DNA of 64,000 bases from Streptosporangium subroseum (lineage in GTDB: Bacteria > Actinomycetota > Actinomycetes > Streptosporangiales > Streptosporangiaceae), in contig NZ_FZOD01000001.1 of NCBI RefSeq assembly GCF_900188345.1, positions 310,001 to 374,000 on the forward strand, written 5' to 3'. Made by a program: the position numbers and the translations under genes. Position 1 is the first letter of the stretch; the number at the start of each line of letters is the position of its first letter. Positions 35,300 to 44,227 of this stretch are shown piece by piece. Under the pieces are notes generated by a model that made no database searches, was not told the DNA's origin, and saw only the letters and a list, made by a program, of their open reading frames with translations.

Positions 35300-36337
35300 T
35301 CAGCGAGCCGATGGGAATCCCGGAGGCATGTTCATCGCACCGCCGCCCAGTGGGCCGCCCCCGACCAGCACGGTCGAGCCGGCCATGTAGGAGAACTCGT
35401 CGGTCGCCAGCGAGACCACCGCTCGGGCGATCTCCTGGGGCGTGGCCATTCGCTGGAGTCCGGATACGTTCCGCGGCCCCCAGGCCCGCTTGAACGCCTC
35501 CCAGATGGCGTCCGGAATGCCCTGCGGTCGAGCAAACGCGGTGTCGGTCGTGCCCGGTGCGATCGCGTTGATCCGGATTCCCTTCGGGCCGTAGTCCATG
35601 GAGGCGGCATCCACGATGCCCTTGATCGCCTGCTTGCTCGCGGTGTACGCGACACCGCCCGGCCGCCGTGACTCCGACGCGGTACAGATGATCACACCGT
35701 GACCCGCCTTGAGCATGTGCGGCACCTCGTACTTGATGGCGAGGAAGACCCCGCCCGCGTTGGTGTCCTGCACATCGACCCACTGCTCCAGCGTCATCTC
35801 ATGGACCGGCGCGGTCTTGGTGATCCCGGCGTTGTTGAACGCCACATCCAGCCGGCCGAAGACACTAACCGTCTCGTCTACGAACCGCTGGAGTTGTTGC
35901 GGATCACGCACGTCGGCCCTGATGTAGCGCGCGACGCCGCCGGACCGGCGGATCTCCTGCTCGACCCGGCGGCCGAATTCGACGCGCCGGCCGCAGAAGC
36001 CGACCTTCGCTCCCTCGGCCGCGAACGCCTTGGCCGCGGCCTCTCCGATGCCCGAGGTGGCCCCGGTGACCAGGACGACCTTGCCGTCGAATCGGCCCCG
36101 CGGAGGCGCCGCGGGCGGCGGACTCGTGGAGGGGGAGGTGAGGTACGGCGGAAGCGTCACCGCACCGGCGAGCCCCGCCGCACCGGCCGCGGCGGCGGCG
36201 AGCCCGATGAACGCCCGGCGACCAGGTCGCCGGGCACTGTCTCCGCGCGGCGTGCCCGGCGGTGTCGTCTCATCGTTGACGGACGGGAGGTCCTCGTTCG
36301 AAGGGACGGAATCCTGCCCACGATCATTTACGGTCAT
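35300..36337 (-). CDS. Tat-exported short-chain dehydrogenase
   Basis: A 345-residue SDR with an N-terminal extension. The twin-arginine motif and hydrophobic region are GRRAFIGLAAAAAGAAGLAG (residues about 39-58). After a Pro-rich spacer the Rossmann core follows: TGATSGIG cofactor loop, FNNAGITK, Ser in CTASESRRPGG and the catalytic YTASK. The C-terminus ends GGGAMNMPPGFPSAR. A Tat signal fits export of a cofactor-loaded enzyme, which is unusual for SDRs. The C-terminal 100 bp is duplicated at 32526. Confidence 0.85.
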   Translation of the reverse strand: MTVNDRGQDSVPSNEDLPSVNDETTPPGTPRGDSARRPGRRAFIGLAAAAAGAAGLAGAVTLPPYLTSPSTSPPPAAPPRGRFDGKVVLVTGATSGIGEAAAKAFAAEGAKVGFCGRRVEFGRRVEQEIRRSGGVARYIRADVRDPQQLQRFVDETVSVFGRLDVAFNNAGITKTAPVHEMTLEQWVDVQDTNAGGVFLAIKYEVPHMLKAGHGVIICTASESRRPGGVAYTASKQAIKGIVDAASMDYGPKGIRINAIAPGTTDTAFARPQGIPDAIWEAFKRAWGPRNVSGLQRMATPQEIARAVVSLATDEFSYMAGSTVLVGGGPLGGGAMNMPPGFPSAR

Positions 36338-36397
36338 TGGCGCAGCCCTTTCCTCATCGCCCCGTGACGGACGTTCGTCGCGTCATCGGTTCTCGCG

Positions 36398-36631
36398 TGG
36401 CGACTCCGCGAGTCACCACCTGCGGACGTCTTCACGCATCACTGCCTACAGACGGCTTCACGCGTCACCGCCTACAAACGACTCCGCACGTCACCGCCCG
36501 TAGACGACTTCGCGTGTCACCACCCGCAGACGGCTTCGCACGTCACCACCTGCAGACGGCTTCGCACGTCACCGCCCGTAGACGACTCCGCACGTCAGCA
36601 CCCGCAGACGGCTTCGCGCGTCGCCGCCCAC
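36398..36631. repeat. nine tandem copies of a 26-bp repeat
   Basis: Nine contiguous units of exactly 26 bp starting at 36398, consensus AGACGGCTTCGCACGTC followed by ACCrCCCGC. Units 3-9 differ at only a few positions. Each unit contains GACG and CGTC around 8 bp, a possible protein half-site pair. 26 is not a multiple of 3, so the array is not coding. It lies 60-295 bp upstream of the SDR start and about 130 bp upstream of the kinase start on the other side. Confidence 0.85.
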
Positions 36632-36761
36632 CTCGGTCAAGCTTCGTCGCGCCGCGCGTCGGCCGCCTCATGCCACGGGCCGCGGTCGGCGGCCACTGGG
36701 AGGATGTGACCTCCTACCGGCGCAGGAGGCCGGGCCGGCTCCGCCGACCTACGATGGGACC

Positions 36762-37871
36762 GTGAGATGGATCGAACGGGCCTTCGAGCCCGGTCGCGTT
36801 CTGACCCGCACGTTGGTGCTGCTCTTCTGTCTGATCGGGCAGTTGCTGTTCTTCGAGCCCGGCGTGAACGCCCGAGACTGGGCCCTCGCGCTGGGCGCTC
36901 TCGCGCTGAGCATGCTCGGCCGTTGGTCGCCGTTCGGTTCGCTGCTGCTCCAGACGGGGCTGCTGGCCGGCGCCGACCTGTACGGCTTCGCCGCCGTGCC
37001 GGCGATGAAGGTGCTCGCCTGCGTGCTGCTGTTCGATCTGGCCATACGGCGTCCGGGCAGGCAGGTGGCGGCGGGCGCCGCGACGCTGGGCACGGTCGTC
37101 TGCGTCAACCTGTTCGACGAGCTCCCCCAGCAGTTGCCGTCGGTCCTGTTCCGCATCTCCGTGGTGGTCGGCGTGCCGCTGCTGCTGGCCGCCTACGTTC
37201 GGCTCGGCCTGCAGGCCGCCGACCGGGAGCGGGAGCGCGGCGAGGCGCGGCTGCGGGAGGCCCGGCTGGCCGAGCGCACCGCCATCTCGCGGGAGTTGCA
37301 CGACCTGGTCGCCCATCACATGTCGTCCATGGTGCTGCGGGTGGGCGTGGCCAAGCACGTGCTGCCCGCGAGGGACCCGCGGGTGGACGAGCTCCTCGAC
37401 GGTCTGCACGCGACCAGCAGCGCGGCCCTCGCCGACATGCGCACCTTGGTGGAGGTGTTGCGCGCCCCGGGGAGGGAGCCGGCGTCGATCGTGCGGCCCG
37501 AAGGGTTGCCCGCCGCGCTCGACGCCGTGGTCGAGCACGGGCGTGGTAACGGGCTCGACGTCAGCGCCGACGTCGATCCGGCGATCGCCGGGCTCGACAC
37601 CGTACGCGGCCTGGCCGTGCTCCGGCTCGCCCAGGAGGGGCTGGCCAACGTGGTCAAGCACGCGGGCCCCTCGGCCCGCGTCAGGCTGTGCGTCAGCCTG
37701 GCCGAGGACGGAGCGGTACGGATGGATCTATCCAACGACGGCGCGGGAGAGCCCGAGCGCGGAACCGGCTACGGGCTGATCGGCATGCGCGAGCGGGTCA
37801 GCCTGCTCGGTGGGCGTCTCGACGCCGGACCGACCGAGCGCGGCTGGCGGATGTCGGCGGTGCTGCCGTGA
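36762..37871 (+). CDS. membrane sensor histidine kinase (NarL type)
   Basis: A 369-residue kinase. The first 150 residues hold about four to five membrane segments. A short coiled linker follows (ADRERERGEARLREARLAER). The phosphoacceptor is in TAISRELHDLVAHHMSSMVL. The ATPase has an N-box-like EGLANVVKHAGP and GTGYGLIGMRERV. GTG 36762. It overlaps the response regulator start by 4 bp (GTGA), so they form a two-component system. The signal is unknown. Confidence 0.88.
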   Translation: MRWIERAFEPGRVLTRTLVLLFCLIGQLLFFEPGVNARDWALALGALALSMLGRWSPFGSLLLQTGLLAGADLYGFAAVPAMKVLACVLLFDLAIRRPGRQVAAGAATLGTVVCVNLFDELPQQLPSVLFRISVVVGVPLLLAAYVRLGLQAADRERERGEARLREARLAERTAISRELHDLVAHHMSSMVLRVGVAKHVLPARDPRVDELLDGLHATSSAALADMRTLVEVLRAPGREPASIVRPEGLPAALDAVVEHGRGNGLDVSADVDPAIAGLDTVRGLAVLRLAQEGLANVVKHAGPSARVRLCVSLAEDGAVRMDLSNDGAGEPERGTGYGLIGMRERVSLLGGRLDAGPTERGWRMSAVLP

Positions 37872-38509
37872 TCCGCGTACTCATCGCCGATGATCAGCAG
37901 CTGGTCAGGCTGGGCCTGCGGATGCTGTGCGAGTCCGAGCCGGACCTGGAGGTGGTGGGCGATGCCACAAACGGCGAGGAGGCGGTACGGCTCGCCGCGC
38001 GGCTCATGCCCGACGTGGTGCTGATGGACCTGCGGATGCCGGGGATCGACGGCATCGTCGCCACTCGGCGGATCGTCGCCGCCCGCCCCGCCACCCAGGT
38101 GCTGGCCGTCACCACGTTCGACGACGACGATCATCTCTACCCGGTGCTGGCCGCGGGCGCGGTGGGCTTCGTCACGAAGGACGCCCCGCCGGGCGACCTG
38201 CTGAACGCGATCCGCGGGGCGGCGCGAGGAGAACGCATGTTCAGCCAGTCGCCGCTGCGCAGACTGGTGGACCAGGCCGCCTCCGGTCACCGGGCGCCGC
38301 CCGCGGTTCCCGCGCTGCCGTCGTCGCTCACCGGACGCGAGCATGAGGTGCTCGCGCTCGTCGCCGAGGGGCTGTCGAACAGGGAGATCGCGGAGCGGCT
38401 GTATATCGGCATCACCACGGTCAAGAGCCACGTCGCCAGCGTGATGACCAAGACCGGCTGCCAGAACCGCATCGCTCTGGCGGTGCTCGCGAATCGGGCG
38501 GGGCGCTGA
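37868..38509 (+). CDS. NarL/LuxR-type response regulator
   Basis: A 213-residue regulator. Receiver: [14 protein letters not shown] acidic pocket, phosphoacceptor Asp in [11 protein letters not shown], and a late VTKDAP lysine. Lux[24 protein letters not shown], then [16 protein letters not shown]. It is translationally coupled to the kinase by a GTGA overlap. The nearby 26-bp array could be a target, but its sites do not resemble known NarL heptamers. Confidence 0.9.
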   Translation: MIRVLIADDQQLVRLGLRMLCESEPDLEVVGDATNGEEAVRLAARLMPDVVLMDLRMPGIDGIVATRRIVAARPATQVLAVTTFDDDDHLYPVLAAGAVGFVTKDAPPGDLLNAIRGAARGERMFSQSPLRRLVDQAASGHRAPPAVPALPSSLTGREHEVLALVAEGLSNREIAERLYIGITTVKSHVASVMTKTGCQNRIALAVLANRAGR

Positions 38510-38527
38510 CACACATCGGGACCGTCC

Positions 38528-38636
38528 GATGGGGCTTCGATGGTCATGGTGTCCTGACCTGTGGCAGCGCTTTCTTGAAGGATGGCCACTGCGCCGGGTT
38601 CAATTCTCAATGCCCAGCCCGAGGGTCGCAGATGTG
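38528..38636. repeat. interspersed repeat D, copy 2
   Basis: Matches 35137-35245 over about 105 bp in the same orientation (CTTCGATGGTCATGGTGTCC; TTCAATTCTCAATGCCCAGC). It sits just after the response regulator stop. Confidence 0.6.
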
Positions 38637-38773
38637 GTTTCTCACGGTGACCCGCATCGTGGTGGGTGCGGTTCTCGTATTCACGGTCGGCGTGAAGCGG
38701 GCGCGGACCAGACCCTGGACCGGCTCAATGATCGGCTGGGTTCGCCCGTTGTCCGCGATGCCTACCGCTCTGA

Positions 38774-40393
38774 TCAGGTGGAAGAGCTCTGCTCGTCGTC
38801 GCGCGGTACGGCCGGGCGGGGCGGGAAGAGCTCGTCCATCCGCGTGCGGGTGGTCGTGACGCGGTTGCCGACGTCGAAGGAGCGGACGTGGACGCGGCGG
38901 CCTATCGGCTCGTCCGTGCCGAGCAGGTCGAGCATCTCCTCGTCGCCGTCCTCGGTTTTCGCGAGGAACCGGCGGCCGTCGGTCTCCAGCCGCCCGACCA
39001 CGATGCCGGTGCGCCCGCGACGGCCGTGTTTGACGGTGAAGGTCTCGATCGTGCCCCAGCCGTCGGCCTCCACGGCCACGTCGACGCCCGGCCAGGAGTC
39101 GATCTCGGCCTGCAGCGCGGCGCTGTCGTCGGCGTGCCATTCGGCGGGCGTGGTGGAGTAGACGCCGACGGAGTATTTGCTCAGCGACCCGCCGTTCGCG
39201 CCGACCAGCCCGTACGTGCCGGGCTCGGCGCGCAGGCGCTGGACGGTTTCTGCGATGGCGTGCATCGAGTAGTTGTTGCCCGCGCCGCCGAAGAAGGGCA
39301 GCCCGCCGGTGATCGTCAGCCCGCGCGGATCGTCGGCGGTCAGGCCGAGCCCGTCGCAGATGTTGGACACCGCGATCGGGAAGCAGCTGTAGAGGTCGAT
39401 GGTGTGAAGGTCGTCGACACCGATCCCCGCCACGTCGAGGGCGTGCCTGACGGCCATGACCGAGGCGGGGCTCACGCTGAGGTCGACGCGGTCCAGCAGG
39501 TCGCGCTCGCGCAGGTCGGCATGGCCGTGCAGGAACACCCACCGGTCCTCGGGAACGCCGAGCCGCCGGGCGGCGCCGGCCGACATGAGCAGTACGGCCG
39601 CGCCCTGGTTGACCTTCTCCCGCGCCACGACGTACCGGGTGTAGGGATCGGCGATGATTCGGTTCTTCTCGGTCGGGGTGACGAGCTCCCGCGCGGAGCG
39701 CTCGACCGGGGCGGCGGCGTGCGGGTTGGCGGCGGCGACGCGGGTGAACGGCGCGAACAGCGCGCCCATCCCGTCGGCGTACTCCTGCCGGGTCTGCTTG
39801 AGCCGCGCGCGCCGGGCGTTGTCGAACAGGGCGTACTGGCTCGGTGCGCCGGCCAGGCCGTGGGAGGCCTGCAACCGGGAGACGAGACCTTCGAGACCGT
39901 AGCCGCGGTCCTCCAGGTCTCCGCCGACGGTCTCGCCGAAGTCCGGCCGGTCGTCGGCGCTCGCGAGGTGCCGGATGGTGGAGATGGCCTCCGAGCCGAA
40001 GAGGAGCACGGCCTCGGCGGACCCGGCCGCGATGACGGCGGCGAACTCGTTCACCAGGTGCTGCGGTCCCTGGCCGCCCGTCACCTCAAGGATCGCGCGG
40101 GCCGGCCTCACACCTACCCGGTTGGCCACCGATCTCGGGTAGTTGTCGGATCTGCCCATCGAGGAGGGCACGCCCGGAACGGAGATCTCGAACTGGCGCA
40201 CGCCCACGACGACCTCGACGGTCGCGACCACCGCTAAGGGATCGGCACCCGCGTCGGCGATGGCCGCTCCCGCCGCCTCGGCGGCCAGTTCGACGGGTGA
40301 CAGGCGCCGGTAGCCGGCCTCGTCGACCCGCTCCGAGATCTGCCCGACCCCTACGAGGATCGGCGTGCGGGGATCGATGTCCTGGCTGGTCAT
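38774..40393 (-). CDS. thiolase-like (acetyl-CoA acetyltransferase family) protein
   Basis: A 539-residue protein with a thiolase-type core (TPILVGVGQISERVDEAGY near the start; DLYSCFPIAVSNICDGLG; GLTITGGLPFFGGAGNNY) and a C-terminal beta domain (EADGWGTIETFTVKHGRRGR). This is the two-domain type found in actinomycetes. The canonical thiolase N-terminal active-site Cys is not evident, so transfer rather than full thiolysis chemistry, or none, is possible. ATG 40393 follows GGAGG at 6 nt. Its promoter carries a palindrome at 40435-40455. Confidence 0.78.
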   Translation of the reverse strand: MTSQDIDPRTPILVGVGQISERVDEAGYRRLSPVELAAEAAGAAIADAGADPLAVVATVEVVVGVRQFEISVPGVPSSMGRSDNYPRSVANRVGVRPARAILEVTGGQGPQHLVNEFAAVIAAGSAEAVLLFGSEAISTIRHLASADDRPDFGETVGGDLEDRGYGLEGLVSRLQASHGLAGAPSQYALFDNARRARLKQTRQEYADGMGALFAPFTRVAAANPHAAAPVERSARELVTPTEKNRIIADPYTRYVVAREKVNQGAAVLLMSAGAARRLGVPEDRWVFLHGHADLRERDLLDRVDLSVSPASVMAVRHALDVAGIGVDDLHTIDLYSCFPIAVSNICDGLGLTADDPRGLTITGGLPFFGGAGNNYSMHAIAETVQRLRAEPGTYGLVGANGGSLSKYSVGVYSTTPAEWHADDSAALQAEIDSWPGVDVAVEADGWGTIETFTVKHGRRGRTGIVVGRLETDGRRFLAKTEDGDEEMLDLLGTDEPIGRRVHVRSFDVGNRVTTTRTRMDELFPPRPAVPRDDEQSSST

Positions 40394-40434
40394 TTTCGAC
40401 CTCCACATGGCGTGCAACAGGCGGCCAACCCATT

Positions 40435-40455
40435 TATAGACGTAAAACATCTATG
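40435..40455. promoter_or_regulatory. near-palindromic operator upstream of thiolase-like gene
   Basis: ATAGACGT-AAA-ACATCTAT (40436-40454) has one mismatch per arm pair, about 45 bp upstream of the thiolase-like ATG. The arrangement fits a TetR-family site of the kind seen in fatty-acid metabolism. No regulator gene is adjacent. Confidence 0.5.
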
Positions 40456-40661
40456 GATTCCGACAGGGGACTGAGCCCTTTCATCCTGAGCAACGGCCCT
40501 CTTCAACCGGTCGCAGGATGAGGATGGCCTGTACAGGTGCGACGCGGGCGGCAGCGCGGCGTGGTCAGCGCCTTTCACGCCTTCAAGATCGCAACAGTGC
40601 GCTCGCCGACGACTCGGAGGCGTGCACGTCCTTCCGTGCTACCGACCGTGCAAGTCGGCGG

Positions 40662-40934
40662 TCAGAACCGGTTTCCTCCAGACCCTGACACCGCGCCCGC
40701 CCCTATGGCGGACGCGGCAGGAACGGGGCCGTCTAAGCGATAGAGCCGGTCCAGTGGCACGATGGAAATCGGAGGGCCGTCCGGGACGATGTCCGTGGAC
40801 AGGCGTTCCCCACTGACCGCGGTCCGCACGGCGTACGGTGTGGCGTTCTTCAGGTTGGCGGCCCCGTCGGCGAACCAGAACCTCGCGACCTGCTGAGCCG
40901 CCGTCACCGTGGAGGCCAACGGGACTATCGCCAC
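40662..40934 (-). CDS. hypothetical protein, doubtful
   Basis: 90 residues starting MAIVPLASTVTAAQQVARFW and continuing FADGAANLKNATPYAVRTAV. Composition and codon use look protein-like, but there is no clear ribosome site, no family and an abrupt end. It may be a fragment. The surrounding 40456-41090 holds nothing else recognisable. Confidence 0.35.
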   Translation of the reverse strand: MAIVPLASTVTAAQQVARFWFADGAANLKNATPYAVRTAVSGERLSTDIVPDGPPISIVPLDRLYRLDGPVPAASAIGAGAVSGSGGNRF

Positions 40935-41090
40935 ACTCGCGGCCCGTGCCGGCAGAGAACGCAGTCGAATCCCGGTAGTCGGCAGGAGGGCGAAGTCGCC
41001 TGAAACAAGCAGGGCGCCAGGCGGCGGCCAGGCGGGGCGAACTCATCTGGGCTTATGGACGCCTCGGACATAGCGTGGTAATACCGCAAG

Positions 41091-42254
41091 ATGGATCTTG
41101 TCTGGGCAGCGGTCGCGTGGGTGGTGTGGTTCGCCGCATATCGCTGGGCGATCTCCCTGACCGACCGGAGAGAATCTCCGCAGGTCTCCCCCGGTCCGGT
41201 GCCTCCCAGCGTGCTCGGCCTGGTGAGGGGCCTGCCCGCCCGGCACCTTTACCTGACGGCTCTGCTGGACCTGGCCGAACGCGGATGGCTCGACGTGGAC
41301 CGGGAACGTGTCTCGAACTCCGCGCACCAGCCCGAGGAGCCGCTGCGGCCGTTCGAGAGGTGGGCGCTGGAGCAGGTCACAGCCCGCATGGCCGGCATGG
41401 ACGAGGCTCCGCTGGAGGCGGTGGTGCCGGATCCGGACCACCTACAGGCCGAGTTCGTTCCCCTGGTACGGCAGAGCTCGGACGAGCTCGGCCTGACGGA
41501 GCGACGCTGGCGCACCAGGACCGTCCCGGTCCTGCTGGCCGTCCTCCTCTTTGTCCCCGGCATCCTGACACTGAATGTGGTGAGCTGGGTCGTCGTACAG
41601 TTCTTCGGCCTTGTTGGGCTGGTCTGGGCGGCATGGACGGTGGGCGGTGGCGCGCCAAGGCGCAGGGTGACTCCGGCAGGCCGGGCGTTCGCCGACACGC
41701 ACAGCGAGGCGGTGACCGGCGGCGACCAGCACACCAACGCGATCGCGGCGGCGTTAGAGCAGTCCGGAGACGCTGAGACGTGGTCGTCGCGGGGCGGATG
41801 GCACAGGGTCGAGGTCGACCGGAGCCCCGCGCCGGACTCCCCGTGGTCCTCCGCCCTCGGCGCGGTCCTCTGTCTCGGCGTCGGCACCGGGGTGCAATGG
41901 ATCGACTACTGGCAGGCGCGAGCCATCGGCGGGCTCTTCCTGGTGGCGGGGATCACCGCCCTGGTCGGGGCGGTTCGTGGGTTTCGCCGCATACGCCGGA
42001 CGCCCGCTCGGGCAGAGGTGACCGGTCAAGTGGTCTCGCTGTGGACTCACGAGGTGAGAACGGGTTCGGACCCTCCCCGCTCACGCACGGACCACTACGT
42101 CGCGGTGGACGACGGGCAATCCGAGCCGGTGCCGTCATATCAGGTCGGCGAGCGTTTCTACCGCCGCGTGCGGCCAGGCGACTCGGTGCGGCTGCTGGTC
42201 AACCCACGCACCCGAAGTCTCGTCGAGGTCATCTCGCACGAACGGCACTCCTAG
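41091..42254 (+). CDS. membrane protein, DUF2207-like layout
   Basis: 387 residues. One N-terminal helix (VWAAVAWVVWFAAYRWAI), then a cytoplasmic domain with SVLGLVRGLPARHLYLTALL and DLAERGWLDVDRE, two helices at about 150-190, and a second pair at about 265-300, followed by a beta-rich C-terminal part (AEVTGQVVSLWTHEVRTG). The ALLDLAxRGWL stretch is the hallmark of the cytosolic winged-helix part of DUF2207-type proteins. Function unknown. Confidence 0.6.
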   Translation: MDLVWAAVAWVVWFAAYRWAISLTDRRESPQVSPGPVPPSVLGLVRGLPARHLYLTALLDLAERGWLDVDRERVSNSAHQPEEPLRPFERWALEQVTARMAGMDEAPLEAVVPDPDHLQAEFVPLVRQSSDELGLTERRWRTRTVPVLLAVLLFVPGILTLNVVSWVVVQFFGLVGLVWAAWTVGGGAPRRRVTPAGRAFADTHSEAVTGGDQHTNAIAAALEQSGDAETWSSRGGWHRVEVDRSPAPDSPWSSALGAVLCLGVGTGVQWIDYWQARAIGGLFLVAGITALVGAVRGFRRIRRTPARAEVTGQVVSLWTHEVRTGSDPPRSRTDHYVAVDDGQSEPVPSYQVGERFYRRVRPGDSVRLLVNPRTRSLVEVISHERHS

Positions 42255-42602
42255 AACCTCCACCTGCGCACTCACGGAGCATCCGAGCGCCTCCTACGCA
42301 TTGGATTTGTCAGCCGCCTCATGAGGGACGGACCCAAGCCGGCTCACGATTCCGCGAGGCACTGTCCGCGTACGCCCGCCGGGGTCCGGCACGCCTCGGC
42401 CCTGCCGCCCCGAGTCGGGCGCCGCCGTACGAGGACGGCACTCCGGCCTGATCCGGTCGCCGCGAACGTCTCCTAAAACGCGACAAATGTTACTAAGGTA
42501 ACGATGATCTCTTTATTTCTCGGTAGTCACCGGAGCATGAGACCCATCTCCCCTGACCTGACCTCGTGATCTCCGGTGACCGACCACCACCCCCCAGGAG
42601 AC
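42255..42602. other. intergenic stretch with small inverted repeat
   Basis: About 350 bp. The plus frame ending at 42451 (REALSAYARRGPARLGPAAP) might be a relic but has no family. GTTAC-TAAG-GTAAC (42489-42502), in an AT-rich patch about 100 bp before the S37 peptidase gene, may be an operator. Confidence 0.4.
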
Positions 42603-44030
42603 ATGATCGTGCGATCCCGGGTGCTCCCCGCCCTCATCCTCTCGCTGCTCACCGCCGGTTCCGTCGCCCTGCCCGCCTCGGCGCAGACGCAACCGGCCAC
42701 TCAGGCCGCCGTGACAGCCGAGGACACCCTGCTGGCCCGGCTCAAGGCCATTCCCGGCCTGAGCGTGGTCTCCGAGACCCAGCCGACCGGCTACCGGTTC
42801 TTCAATCTCAGCCTCACCCAACCGGTGGACCACCGCGACCCCCGCCGGGGGACGTACCAGCAGCGGCTCACCCTGCTGCACCGGTCCGACGACGCGCCGG
42901 TGGTGCTCTTCACCGGCGGGTACGGCCTGGCCGTGAACCCGACCGCCTCCCGGACCGAGCCGACGCGGCTGCTCGACGGCAACCAGGTCTCGGTCGAGCA
43001 CCGGTTCTTCCGCTCGTCCCGGCCGGATCCGGCGAACTGGAGCAAGCTCGATATCTGGCAGGAGGCCAGTGACGAGCACCGCATCGTCCAGGCGCTCAAG
43101 ACGGTCTACTCGGGCAAGTGGATCCAGACGGGTGCGAGCAAGGGTGGCATGACCTCGGTTTACCACCGGCGCTTCTACCCCGGCGACGTGGACGGCGTGG
43201 TGGCCTATGTCGCGCCGAACGACCGGGTCAACCCCTCCGACGGCGCCTACGACACGTTCTTCGAAAAGGTCGGCGACGCCGCCTGCCGTACCTCGCTGGA
43301 GAACGTGCAGAAGGAGGCGCTCAAGCGCCGCAAGCGGCTGGTGCCCAAGCTGGAGGCGGCCGCCGCGCTGAACAACCAGACCTTCACCCGGACGCTGGGC
43401 ACCGCCGACCGGTCGTTCGAGATGACGGTGCTCGACACGGTGTGGGCGTTCTGGCAGTACTCCAGCGTGGCCGACTGCGCGACCGTGCCGCCCGCCACGG
43501 CCTCCGACGACGAGATCTACAACTGGATCGACTCCGTCGCGGGCTTCCTGTTCTACACCGACCAGGGCATGGAGTACTACGCGCCGTACTACTACCAGGC
43601 GGCCAACCAGCTCGGCTGGCCCGAGCTGAAGTTCAAGCACCTGCGCGGCCTGACCCGCTATCCCGGTCTCTACCAGCCCAACTCGGTCCTGCCCGCCGAG
43701 CTGCGCTCCGCGCACAAACCGTTGCCGATGCTGGACGTGGACCACTGGGTGCGCAGGCAGTCGAGCACGATGATGTTCGTCTACGGCGCGAACGACCCGT
43801 GGAGCGCGGAGCGGTTCACGCCCAGCAGGAGAGACTCCTACCTGTACGTCGCGCCAGGCGCCAACCACGGAGCCAACATCGCCGGTCTGACCGAGACCGA
43901 CCGCCAGGCGGCGACGGCGACCCTGCGGCGCTGGGCCGGGGTGGCCGACGTCCCGCCGACCGCGCGGAACACCCCGTCGCCGTCGTCCATCCCCGACGAC
44001 AACATGCTCCCCGTCCGCCGTCCGTCCTGA
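42603..44030 (+). CDS. secreted tripeptidyl aminopeptidase, S37 (PS-10) family
   Basis: A 475-residue exported serine peptidase. Signal MIVRSRVLPALILSLLTAGS to ASA-QT. The nucleophile is in QTGASKGGMTSVYHRRFYP (Ser179), the family signature, preceded by VSVEHRFFRSSRP. Asp and His follow in VYGANDPWSAERF and APGANHGANI. S37 enzymes remove tri- or tetrapeptides from N-termini in mycelial actinomycetes. ATG 42603 follows AGGAG. A strong terminator ends the gene. Confidence 0.9.
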   Translation: MIVRSRVLPALILSLLTAGSVALPASAQTQPATQAAVTAEDTLLARLKAIPGLSVVSETQPTGYRFFNLSLTQPVDHRDPRRGTYQQRLTLLHRSDDAPVVLFTGGYGLAVNPTASRTEPTRLLDGNQVSVEHRFFRSSRPDPANWSKLDIWQEASDEHRIVQALKTVYSGKWIQTGASKGGMTSVYHRRFYPGDVDGVVAYVAPNDRVNPSDGAYDTFFEKVGDAACRTSLENVQKEALKRRKRLVPKLEAAAALNNQTFTRTLGTADRSFEMTVLDTVWAFWQYSSVADCATVPPATASDDEIYNWIDSVAGFLFYTDQGMEYYAPYYYQAANQLGWPELKFKHLRGLTRYPGLYQPNSVLPAELRSAHKPLPMLDVDHWVRRQSSTMMFVYGANDPWSAERFTPSRRDSYLYVAPGANHGANIAGLTETDRQAATATLRRWAGVADVPPTARNTPSPSSIPDDNMLPVRRPS

Positions 44031-44037
44031 GCCCGCG

Positions 44038-44073
44038 GCCTGCCGTACGGCTCACCCGAGCCGTACGGCAGGC
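44038..44073 (+). terminator. strong terminator after S37 peptidase gene
   Basis: GCCTGCCGTACGGCTC (44038-44053) and GAGCCGTACGGCAGGC (44058-44073) form a perfect 16-bp stem with an ACCC loop, 7 nt after the stop. Its core stem matches the terminator at 29107-29137. Confidence 0.85.
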
Positions 44074-44091
44074 GAGGCGTTCGGCGACGAC

Positions 44092-44196
44092 CCGGCCGTT
44101 GCCACGCAGGCGATACCGGCCGTCCGTGCGCTGAGGGCTGCTCTACGCCGACGAGGGGCGGCCGACGCCCGTAGGAACGCGTGGGCCGCCGTCTGA
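44092..44196 (+). pseudogene. fragment of a second jetD (DUF2399)
   Basis: This frame reads PAVATQAIPAVRALRAAL, RRRGAADARRNAWAAV, then TGA. It aligns with JetD of the intact operon (PLATQAMSAARALGGLPYAG; EGTADARRKAWAAVGV) at DNA position about 55428-55530, roughly three quarters identical. Only about 35 codons survive. It marks a lost second Wadjet copy 11 kb upstream of the intact one, same orientation. Confidence 0.7.
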
Positions 44197-44227
44197 TGAC
44201 GTGGTCGAAAACTCCGGGACGTTCCCG

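Noticed and set aside
36398-36631. Tandem 26-bp repeats considered as a CRISPR array
   Set aside because: Units are contiguous with no spacers, and no cas gene is present.
42513-43868. 451-codon open frame antisense to the S37 peptidase gene
   Set aside because: High-GC shadow frame; the plus-strand gene has a signal peptide, catalytic motifs and a ribosome site, while this frame has no family features.
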